From Callorhinus ursinus (lineage: Eukaryota; Chordata; Mammalia; Carnivora; Otariidae): a stretch of 64,000 nucleotides of DNA. The notes under the pieces are model-generated. The model had not been told where the DNA came from. It ran no database searches and saw nothing but the letters and a program-made list of their open reading frames with translations. Both the position numbers and the translations under genes were made by a program. Shown here one piece after another: positions 12,501-24,500 of this stretch (positions within the stretch are counted from its first letter, which is position 1; each line of letters starts with the position of its first letter). The stretch spans positions 15,898,302 through 15,962,301 of the forward strand of contig NW_020313285.1 of assembly GCF_003265705.1 (NCBI RefSeq). The letters run 5' to 3'.

Positions 12501-15500
12501 CAATGATTTCCCGTCTTTCTTAAGAGTAAATGCCAGTGCTCTTACAATGGTATCCTAAAAGTCCCTACATAATCTGAAGTTTCTTCTAAACCAGCCACTT
12601 TGGCCTCCTTACTTTGCTCAAGCATCAGGGTTATTCCTGACACAGTCCTTTACCCCAGCCTGGAAAATTCTTCCCTCAGATAACTGTACCTCACTTCTTC
12701 CATATCTCTGGATCAAATGTCATTTTATCAGGAGCCTTCATGACCAGCCAACAAAAATTAGAAGAACTCCATCCAGCATTCCTTATAAACCTGTTTTATT
12801 TTTCTCCACAGCATTTATCATCAAAAATCATATATTTGGGGCATGTGGGTGGCTTAATTGGTTAAGTGTCTGACTCTTGATTTTGGCTCAGGTCATGATC
12901 TCAGGGTCATGAGACAGAGCCCTGCATTGGGCTCTGCGCTGGGCATGGAGCCTGCCTAAGATTCTCTCTCTCCCTCTTCCTCTGCCCTTCTCCCTGCTTG
13001 TGCACGCATGCTCTCTCTCTCTCTCTCAAAAAAAATTATAATAATAATAAAATTTAAAAAAACATATGTATCCATTTGTTTGTTTCCTGTCTCATGAGGT
13101 CCAGAGTGTTGCTTTTTCCCATATTATCTTCAGTTGCTAGTGCTTGCCACACTACAGGCCCTCAGACATTTATTGAATGAACAGATGAATGACTTTGTAA
13201 CATTTATTAAGTAGTAAGCTCCTTGAAAAGAGTTGAAGTCTATTTTGCATCTCCAGAGCACTTTGTAGGGTACTTGCACTGTGGCTGTTAATTTTTCTGC
13301 CAAGTGAATAAACATAATACTAAACTAGGAGAATAAGATTCAGAGGAAAATAAAAGACATAAACAAACCAACAATATGACTGTGCTCACCTGTTCTATTG
13401 CACTCTTTAGTTTGTTCATGTGGCTTTCAAAGAGAGGAAAATGTGAAAAAAAGAATTCATTAAATTTGTTATTTTCATCTTCATCTTTGGATAATGAAAA
13501 GATTACCCCAATTGCAATCTTCTTTTTCCTCACAATTCCTGGATTAGGGCCACAGCTTTCATCTGACAGATTAAAGCTTTCTTCTATAGACCTTAAAAAT
13601 AAATGTTTTTTTAATTAAAAAATACAAAAATAATTAAATTCACAATTTAATTCCTTGCTAATTAAATGTAGACTAAAGACCTTTTTCTGTTTTATCAAGT
13701 AAATCTAAAAATGCATATCAACTGTTATCTCTTTAAGAAATCTACTCGCTATTCCTTCATGCTCACTTTTCTATAGGAAATCTTAACAGAGTCAAATTGG
13801 GAACATTTTTGTTCAATTAGAAATCACTAAAAAAGGAGATAACCTCCAATTCATAACCAATCTAAAAATGCCTGAATTTTTAGGTTTATAGATGAGTCTG
13901 ATATAATTCACTCTGCTATGATCTATTTGTGTTTCTCCTTTTGATTCCAGAAATAAAATTTAAAAAATCAAGGACTAATGGAAGTAAAAGGGGAAACAAG
14001 AAGCTGCATTATCTATAGTTGCTTAACATAGACTAAAAAAAAGATCTTTCAAGAATGAATTAACTTGCAAAAAAAAAAAGAATGAATTAACTTGCCTAAT
14101 TACAAACATGAAAAACTGAAATATCAAAACATGCAGTACATTAATCAAACACCTAAACAGAAGAGTTAAAACTATAAAACTTTTAGAAAAAAATAGGGTA
14201 AAAGTTTATGATATTGAATTTGGCAATGACTTCCTGGATATGACACCCAAAAGTACAGATACCAAAAGAAAAAAGAGATAAACTGGACTACATAAAATTA
14301 AAAACTGCTGTGTATCAAAGGACACTGTCAACAGAATGAACAGACTACCCATGGAATGGGAAAAAATACTGCCAAGCATATGTCTGATAAAGGATTAGTA
14401 TCTAGAATATATAAGGAACTCCTATACCTCAACAACAAAAAATCAAACAACCTAAATAAAAAATGAGCACACTTGTACAGACATTTCTCCAAAAGACAGA
14501 TACACAGCCAAAAAGCACATAAAAACATACTCAGTATCACTAGCCATTAGTGAAATGCAAATCAAAACAACGAGATACCACTTCACACCCACTAGGATGG
14601 CTATTATCCAAAAAACAAAAAATGACTATTGGAAAGAATGTGGGGAAATTAGAATTCTTGTGCATTTGTGGTAAGAATGTAAAAATGGAACAGCCACTGT
14701 AGAAAACAGTATGGAATTTCTTCAAAAATTTAACCATAGAATTACCCTATCACCCAGCAATTCCACTTCTGGGTATATACCCAAAAAGAATGAAAGGAGG
14801 GACTCAAACAGGGTATTTGTATACCCACGTTCATATCAGCATTATTGCAAAAGCCAAAAGGTGGAAGCAATCCAATTAGCAATAATCGCACCTTGGATAA
14901 ACTCCATTGGCTACGCTGCTGTCACTGTGCAAAGCTAGGTGGAAGCAAACCAAATGTCCATCAACAGATAAGTGGATAAATAAAATGTGATACATACATA
15001 CAATGGAATATTAATCAGCCCTAAAAAGGGATAAAATCCTTAAACATGCAACAACATGGATGACCCTTGAAGACAAGCTAAGTGAAATAAGCTACACATA
15101 AAAGGACAATTATTTTATGATTCTACTTATATGAGGTTTCTAGAGTATTTCTCAAATTCAGAGAGACAAAAAATAATTTTTTGAATGGTAGATGCCAGGA
15201 GCCAAGGGTGGGGAGGAATAGGGAGTTACTATTTAATGCATACAGCTTCAGTCTGGGGAAATAAAAAAGTTCTGGACAGGAATAGTGACGATGGTTACAT
15301 AACAATGTGAAGGTACTTATAAAGCCACTGAACTAGACACTAATACCGGTTAAAACTACCAATAATTTTTAAAATGTAATACATTTAAATAGTTTCAAGA
15401 CTTAAAATACACAAAATACAAGCCCAGGCTCTAAAAAAAAAAAAAAAATTTCAGAATTGTGTTTAAGGAACTATTCAGGGCACCTGGGTGGCTCAGTTGG

Positions 15501-18500
15501 TTGGGCAACTGCCTTCAGCTCAGGTCATGATACTGGAGTCCCCGGATTGAGTCCCAAGTTGGGCTCCCTGCTCAGCGGGGAGTCTGCTTCTCCCTCTGAC
15601 CCTCCCCCCCCCATGCTCTCTCTCTCTCTCATTCTTTCTCTCAAATAAATAAAATCTTAAAAAAAAAAAAATAAGGAACTATTCAATTTTATTATAAAGT
15701 GAAGGTTCCAACTTACCATCTAGGAAATACCCCATTCTCCAAACTTGTTGTTTGGCTGCGTCGCCAACGTCGCTGGTAACTGCTGGCACAACTCCGGGTA
15801 AGTGAAGAGTTTGGAGAGGGAAATGGTGTAATAAGCAAGCTGCTGAGAGATGCTGACACGTCAAAATAAAAACAAGTATAATGTAAGCATCTAAAAATGC
15901 GTCAATAATAACTAATCTTTTTTTTTTTAAGATTTTCTTTATTTGAGAGAGATAGCAAGACAGAGCACAAGCAGGGGGAGGGAAAAAGGGATAGGAGGAA
16001 GCAGGCTTTCCACTAAACAGGGAGCATGACATGGGGCTCGGTCTCAGAACCCTGGGATCGTGGGGCGCCTGGGTGGCTCAGTCGTTAAGCGTCTGCCTGC
16101 GGCTCAAGTCATGATCCCAGGGTCCTGGGATCGAGCCCCGCATCGGGCTCCCTGCTCCGCGGAAAGCCTGCTTCTCCCTCTCCCACTCCCCCTGCTTGTG
16201 TTCCCTCTCTCTCTGTCACATACATACATACATAAAAAGAACCCTGGGATCGTGACCTGAGCCCAAGGCAGACGCTTAACCGACTGAGCCACCCAGGTGC
16301 CCCAAGATAAATTTCTTTTTAACAAATTTAACAGTAGTGACTCAAATTTTCCATTTTGCTTCATGAGCTTCTAAAATTTCCATTTAAAAAAATAACGTCA
16401 TTGTTGGAGTGAAGTCCCAGAGGAGAAAAATCATATACTAATAGTGCATTGGCAAGAGACTCTTGAGACATTCCCCTTTTTATATTCTTACTCCCATCCC
16501 CACTTCAGAAGAATGGGCTAATTTAAAACAAGCACTATCTCTTTGGCCATGAGACTGTCCCCTAGCTTAGCTGAACACTTAGTCCTTAAATTAAAAGAAG
16601 TATGATGTGATTCAGGTTTTTTAAATTATTTTATCTTTTTAAAGTTTGTATTTAAATTCCAGTTAGTTAACATACAGTATAATATTAGTTTCAGGTGTAC
16701 AATATAGTGATTCAGCAGTTCCACACAACATACCTTGCTCATCACAAGTGCATGCTTTAATTCCCATCGCCTATTTAACCCATCCCCCCACCCACCTCCC
16801 TTCTGGTAACCATCAGTTAGTTCTCTGTAGTTATGAGTCTGTTTCTTGTTTTGCTTCTCTCTCATTTTTCCCCCTTGCTCGTTTGTTTTGTTTCTTAGAT
16901 TCCACATATGAGTGAAAGCATATGTGTTTGTCTTTCTCTCACTGACTTTTTTCACTTAGCTCAATACTCTGTAGCTCCATCTATATTGTTGTAAATGGAA
17001 GCGTTCATTCTTTTTTATGGCTTAGTAATATTCCACCATATAAATATACCAAATCTTCTTTATCTACTTATCAGTTGATGGATACTCGGTCTGTTTCCAT
17101 ATTTTGGCTACTGTAGATAATGCTGCTATAAACATGCATTGTAAACTGTATAAATGTGCATGTATCTCTCTGAATTAATATTTTTATAGTACAATTGCTG
17201 GATTACTGTGATTCATTTTAATGAAGCAGCTAGATTTTAAGAACAAAAGCTGTATTTGAAAATTAGTGTCTGAATGTCATTTGAGGATGTTATTTAAAAG
17301 CACATCATCTTATCCCTGTCACAATGGCTAGAATCAAATGAACAAGAAATAAGTGTTGACAAGGATATGAAGAGAAAGGATCCTCATGCACTGTTGGTGG
17401 AAATGCAAACTGGTACAGTCACTGCGGAAAACAGTATGGAGATTCCTCAAAAAACTAAAAAGCGAAATACCGTATGATTCAGTAATTCCACTACTGGGTG
17501 TTTACCCAAAGAAAACAAAAACACTAATCTAAAAAGATATATGCACTCCTAAGTTTACTGCAGCATTATTTACAATAGCCAAGATATGGAAGCAATCCAA
17601 GTGTCCACTGATAGATGAAGAGATAAAGAAGATGTATACAATATTAGCCAATCATAAAATAGAATGAGATTTTGCCATTTGAAACAACACAGATAGACCC
17701 AGAGGGTATGATGCTAAGTGCAGTAAGTCAGACAGAGAAAGACAAATACCATATAATTTCACTTATATGTGGAATCTAAAAAACAAACAAAAAGCAGAAA
17801 GAGACCCATTAACACAGAACAAACTGATGGTTGCCAGAGAAGGGGGTTGGATGGGAAGAGCAAAATGGGTAAGGGGTAGTAGGAGATACAAGCTTCCAGT
17901 TATGGAATGAATAAGTCACAGGCATAAAAAGGACAGCACAGGGAAGAGTCAGTGGTACTGTAATATTGTTGTATGGTAGTAGATGGGAGTTACACTTGTG
18001 GTACACACAGCATAATGAGTAGAATTGTCAAATCACTATGCTGTACATCTAAAACAGATGTAACACTGGGTGTTCAACTATACTTCAATAAAAAGAATAA
18101 AAGTAAAATAAAAGTCCCATTAACCCTTGAACATGGATTTGAAATGTGTAGGTCCACTTACACATTTTTTTTTCAATAAATGTAGTACAGTATTGTAAAT
18201 GTATTTTCTCTTTATGATTTTCTTAACCACGTTTTTCTCTACCTTATGTTACTGTAAAAATATAGTATACAATACATATAACATATAAAATATGTTAACT
18301 GACTGTTCATGTTATCAGTAAGGCTTCCAGTCAACAGTAGGCTATTAGCGGTTGAGTTTTTAGGGAGTCAAAAGCCATATACAAATTTTCTTACTGCACG
18401 GGGGGGGTGGAGAGGTTTGCGCCCCTTACCCCTGCATTGTTCAAGGGTCAACTGTACTCATGAATTGCTTCTGCACAGATAGTCAAGCCTCTGAATGTTT

Positions 18501-21500
18501 AGCCCCTTTCAGTAATAGTCATGACTATACCTTCTAAGATCCAAAAAGAGAAAATCTTATAGATTACTCTCTGGAGCATTCTAAGGGGTGAAAGACACAT
18601 TCCAATAGAACCCATCACGATTATTAATTGCTGCAATCCCCTAATTGTGAGGATTATTCTCTTCCCAAAACCCCCTCTCTCCAGAAACTCTTTTTCTTGC
18701 CTGGAGTGTCAAAGGCTACAACCCTTTGTTTTTTCTTAGACTAGGAAGCCTCTCCTTCTCTGTGTTGGATCTAGAGAGGAAAAGACATTAAGGGCTTGCT
18801 TTTTTTGGCAATATTTTAAATTCCCATCTTCATAATTACAACCACATACTGAAAATTTGTGAGGTAATCAAAAACAGGGAAGCACATCAGATGATACATT
18901 ACTTTTGGACATCAGGAGTGAAAACTAAAAGCCTGTCATTATGAAGATCTGTTCATTTCAGTTCTCGCTAACAAATCCAATGATAAAGGGAAGAGCTTTA
19001 TGTGCCATACAACTATCTGGATAGTCAATGAATTAATTCTAAACCATTTCCTTGAAAAGACCACATTTTTATCAGTATTATAAGAAAGTATTGTAAAACT
19101 CTGTAGTCTAAGACTGGATATGTATAACTAACCTAGGTATTGGCTTCAGTGAAAAATCAAATGCTAATCTAAATTTGGAAAAAACTATGTGTTACCAAAT
19201 TCTGGTATTAAAAATAACCCTACTGGAAAAAGAAGAAGATACACAATTAATTTAAAAGGTGTATGTGAATTTATGGCTTGAAAAAGCCTTACAGATCTAT
19301 CCAGCCAGGCCCTTCAATTTATAGCTAAAGAAAATGAAATACAGATATTAATTTATCACCTCTAAAATCTTAGGTAAAATAATAAGAACTAAATTCCTAT
19401 CACAGAAGAGAAAATTAAATCTCTAGATTACATAGAAGCAATGAGTATTAGAAGAAATATATACTAGATTAGTTCCTAAGAACAAAAATACAAAATTCAA
19501 TTAGAAAAGGGTGAGATTATTTGAAAGATCAAGATTTTTCATATTAGAGAAGCAGTTCTCAACTCTAGCTGTCCATGAGAATTAGGTGTTGAGTTTTTCA
19601 TTTTGTTTTGTTTTTCAAATACAGTTGCATAAGCCTTTCTCTAGACTACATGATAGTCTTGGAGTACAGTTTAGGCATGTGAAACTTTTTTTTAAACCTC
19701 TTGTTATTCTAATGCATACCTAGGGATTACAATTCTGGTAAATTTGGACTTCCCACCTATACTCAAAACTGAATTATAAACAATTTAGACAGCAGAGCCA
19801 TATGATGTGACAGTTCATATGGATAAAACACAGTGGATAAAAGTTTCTCATACCTAACAATAATGCAAGCCTAAGATACTCCTTTCTTTTACGCTATCTC
19901 TGGGCCCTGACAAACACTTTTCCTTTTAACTGGAAAGCCCTTCTTCCATGCCTTTGCCTGAATAACTCCTACTTACTTCTCAAAACACAACTCAAGTATT
20001 ATCCCTCTGTAAAGCATTACTGGCGCCCTGCCCCTGGCCCAGGCTAAGTTAGGTTTCCTTTCCCTAAACCTCTCTGCACAGGTCTATCAGAACACATCAC
20101 ACAATGAAGGACAATTTTCCCGACTGTTCTCTCTGTAAACTCTGGGCTCCTTAAAGGTAGAATGTGAGGTTTACTTTTTTTTTTCTTTTAATCTCTTGCA
20201 TGTTTCAATACAGGTTTGTTAGTCCATATTTTGGAGTCCATATTTGAAAGCAATATATATATATAGCATTGGTTCAAAATGCCTAAGCTTTTCTGGGCAA
20301 GAGACAGTCTGACAACTTAAAACTCCAGTTAAGAGTAAGCAGATATAAGCACATGTGTTTTTTCTACTATGCCATTTAAGGCGTCTCTTGAGCAAGAGTT
20401 TTTCTTGCACTGGCTGAGTCTAAGCCAGTGTCCATTCATCTAGGCCATACTTCACCAGGCACATGTAACAGTAAACATGATCTCTGTCCTAACAATTCTC
20501 TTATAAGGCTAGTATCAATACTAACAAACTGTGTACATGAAATTGGACGATAAAGGAAAAAATAAAAATCATTGTTGGCTAACAGTGATCTCATAAGAAA
20601 ACCAGATGAACACATGAACCTGGCATTACCAGAGCGTGCTATGCCACTGTCTCTGTCTTCATTCAGCTCTCTTCCAGGCATGTCCATTGGGTTGCTGTGA
20701 ACTGTGAATTAAGACAAAACTGTGAGTTAAAGCATATAATGCTATTCAGGGTGACGCTGCTTCTTTTATATGGCAAATGAAATCATGCTCATCTCACTGC
20801 ATTCCTTTATTTTTTTCAATAGCATGGCACAAACCCAACACCAAGAGCTATTACTCAGTTGAACAAGCTTTGAGATCTAGGTGAAGATTGACATATAATA
20901 TGAAAATATGATATAATATCTAAAGAAGCAAGGGATGACTAAAAGGAAGATACTCACAATACACTACTAAATGACTAAAAAGCACGCTACTGAACAGTAA
21001 GAATGATTCCTGCAAGCAAATAATGGGTATATGATGGTTCACTTTACTATTCTGCCAATATTAATGTATCTTTAAAAATTCCTCAAAATAAAAATTTTAA
21101 GAAAACAGTTCGAATAATATGATCCAAATTAAATTTTGTGTTTTTTTAGAAAGGTTAATTCTAGCTGACACAATGGCTAATATATATTTTTTGCCCATTT
21201 TTCATATTTTTCAAATTTTCTGTAATAAATATGTATTGTTCCTATCTCATATTTGTAAGGAAAGTAAATATTAATTAAAACAAAAAGTTAGATACAACTC
21301 CCTGGATATAAGGCATAAACACACTCTATAATCATCAATTTAATTACATAAATACACTCACATATGCCTTTTACAGTCAATATAGTGGTGCTTGTTCATC
21401 TAAATCTTAGCTCTAAGAGAAATCGTTCTTATGGAATAACATAGATCAGAAATTTTAAAATAATAACAGAGGACATTTTCTGCAATTGGTGAACTATGAG

Positions 21501-24500
21501 TACACAAAAGCTCCTCAACCATGGAAACAAGAGAGTGTCACATGAGAAATTCTAGCTGGTATTATAAGAAATAATGTTCATACTAAAATTTGGTTTAGGA
21601 TTCTAAAGTTAAAATCATTATTTTATAATGAGATAAATAACAAACTGAAATTTCATGAAAATGTCAATTCTACTGATAACTGAAAATTTCTTGAAAGTTT
21701 TAAGAACATACTCAGTAGAAAGGAATTAAGTTATTATACTTGCTAAACAATGTTTTCTTAACCACACCCTCCCCAAATGCATTTATCTGCTCTCTTGTTT
21801 CCACAGCTTAACTACAGATTCTAGCCACTGGAGCACACCAACTAGTCTACCCACACAGCACATTGCAAACCTGCAAAGAAAGAGGCGCTCCTGATCAGGC
21901 GGAGCGGACCCTGTTCAGAGAATGCCCGCCTGGGGCTGCAGAACTGTGAAAGACCTACATGGCAAAAACGTAAAATATATATGAAAGAGGGCTGTTAGAG
22001 AAGCCACGAAGCGTCAGGAATAAAGGGTGAGCTTAGGCAGCACAAATGCAGACCAATAGATATGGATAGAAGCTTTTAAACTGAATAAGAATAATTCAAG
22101 CTGGCTTCCCTTCTTTAAAACAGGAGGGTTTCTCTCTGGTCATAGCTTATGTCAAAAAACAATTCCGTACCTACTTACTAATAAATCTGTATATAATAAT
22201 AAAGATAACCTTCCACTATACAGGTAAAAGCTATTTCAAATGTTCAACCCTTTCTAACCTAAAACAGTGCTTTTAAAGATTCAAAAAAGCACAGTAATGT
22301 TATCTAAATAATTTGACATTTGCCAAATAAATTTATCTTTTAAAAAGTCAGGTTTGTTTGTTTTTTTAAGATTTTATTTATTTGAGAAAGACTGTGCACG
22401 AGAGAGCACAACAGAGAGACAGAGAGAGAGAGAAAATGAGAGAGAAAGCATGAGCTGGGGGCGGGGGACAGAGGAAGAGAGAAAAGCAGACTCCCGGCCG
22501 AGCATGGAGCCCACAGTGGGGCTCAATCCCAGGACCCTGGGACCATGACCTGAGTTGAAGGCAGACACTTAACCGACTGAACCACCCAGCTACCCCAAAA
22601 AGTCAGTTTTAAGATTAAAGCATTCTCCTGCCGCTGCAGTAAAGAGAAAAAAACCTAAGTGCTTGGCTGAGAAAAGAGAACACAGCATATAACAAAGAGC
22701 AGAAAAGGGATCTACTGACAAATAGGTATGAAACTTGTTTTTTCTAACCTGGTGAAGTTACAAAGTAACTAACTTTGGAAGAAAGCAAAGTTCCTAAACC
22801 AATGGTCAGCCACAATGGAAGCAGGAACACCAACATAACCCATCAGGGCCAGACTCCCAGCTGTCCAGAAAATATGGCTGCCACACACTGGACCAAACAC
22901 AGAGTCTGAAGACCCAAATGGGGAACATTATAGCCTAGAAGCAAGCAGCTGGGTTGCCTGCTATGCTTAATCAAGATGACCTGAAAAACCACCTAGGAGG
23001 TTACCCAGGATAGAATAGAGGCTTTCTGTTTTATCAAGTGACAAATGTATTTTTCAAATTGCTAATGGATATTTTTCTATAACAAGAATTTCTTTTTTTT
23101 TAAAGATTTTATTTATTTATTTGAGAGAGAAAGAATGAGAGATAGAGAGCATGAGAGGGAGGAGGGTCAGAGGGAGAAGCAGACTCACTGCCGAGCAGGG
23201 AGCCCGACGTGGGACTCGATCCCGGGACTCCAGGATCATGACCTGAGCCGAAGGCAGTCGCCTAACAAACTGAGCCACCCAGGCGCCCCAATTTCTAAAA
23301 TTATAGTGCATTTGCAGCAATCTTTCTGTGTTTCAACTGTTCAGCTCTTTCTTCAATTCTCTCTAGCAACTTCAAAACTTATCTACTCTCTTTAAACTCC
23401 TTCCCTACCTACCTCCTTCCTTACTTTCAGGATATGACTGTCTCCCACATATGCATGTGTGTACACAAAATTTACCAGACAGGAACTCTCCTGTTTCCTA
23501 CCACCTTGTCTCCAAACTTAATCAAATTCTGGCCCACCTGCCTCCTTCCTGCTAGAGTTAGGAACCCACTCCTCCCTCCCTTCCAAAGCTAATTCTGTGT
23601 CAGCTAGGACCTTCAAAAATCTCACTTTACCACTTCTTTCTCTACCCTTACCCTCCTTTTAACCTCCTATTCCATCAACATTTAAACACAGTCAAAACTA
23701 GTGGTGCCTGGATGGCTCAGTTAAGCCTCCAACTCCTGATTTCGGCTCAGGTCATGATCTCAGGATTGTGAGATCAAGTCCCTCATCAGGCTCCAGGCTG
23801 AGCTTGGAGCGTCTTAAGATTGTCTCTCTCCCTGTCCCCTCTTCTCAAAAAAATAAAACAAAAAAATTATTTAAAAAAGCACAGTCAAAACTATTCTCTC
23901 TATATTTTTAACCTTATATAATTCAATAGTTTTAAAATGTGGTCTAAAGACTCCTTGGGGTCCTTCCAACCCTTTCAGGGGTCTGTATAAAACTGTATTT
24001 TCTTTTTTTCTTTTTTAAAGATTTTATTTATTTATTTGACAGAGAGAGACACAGCGAGAGAGGGAACACAAGCAGGGGGAGTAGGAGAGGGAGAGGCAGG
24101 CTTCCCGCAGAGCAGAGAGCCCGATGTGGGTCTTGATCCCAGGACCCCGGGATCATGACCTGAGCGGAAGGCAGACACTTAACGACTGAGCCACCCAGGC
24201 GCCCCCTAAACACTGTATTTTCTTAATACACTTCAACCAAAACAACATAGTACAAGAGAATGAATGCAGACGCAGATGAGGATTAAGTTGTATTCTATTA
24301 AACCAAAAATGAAGGAGTTTTGCAAAAATGTAAAACAATGCCACTCTCCTCATTAAGTTTTTTTCATGGAAAATAGTCATTTCATAACATGTTATTTATA
24401 TTAACAAGGAAAAAGTTTGTTTTTTTAATGACTTAAATTTTAAAATGTTTTAATTTTTAATATATCATATTTCAATAAAGGTAACCCACATAAACATAAA

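Larger units (their letters stand above)
9508..13389 (-). other. FNIP1: FNIP1 intron 10
   Basis: 3882 bp. 9508-11070 is AT-rich with poly-T at 9779-9797 and an A/C run at 10396-10422, otherwise featureless. 11080-11330 resembles a short L2-type fragment. 11930-13190 is an L2 3' region split by a Can-SINE. Confidence 0.8.
13592..15716 (-). other. FNIP1: FNIP1 intron 9
   Basis: 2125 bp. Unique AT-rich DNA runs to about 14045, followed by a small direct repeat around an A-run (14051-14095), an L1 3' segment (14150-15390) and a Can-SINE (15479-15672) that ends 45 bp from exon 9. Confidence 0.85.
15853..20629 (-). other. FNIP1: FNIP1 intron 8
   Basis: 4777 bp. Contents in order: nested SINEs (15918-16303), an inverted pair of L1 3' ends (16622-18105), a MER2 element (18118-18457), unassigned sequence (18458-19550), a MER5-like fragment (19553-19735) and an L2 end (19860-20220). 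Confidence 0.85.

Noticed and set aside
15679..16032. 117-codon minus-strand ORF ending in the exon 9 region
   Set aside because: It reads the exon 9 DNA in the wrong frame and continues into SINE sequence. The true frame gives the FNIP1 segment [14 protein letters not shown].
16060..16364. ORFs of 66 and 86 codons on opposite strands (for example [20 protein letters not shown])
   Set aside because: They are translations of Can-SINE sequence; the same peptide pattern recurs at every SINE in the window.
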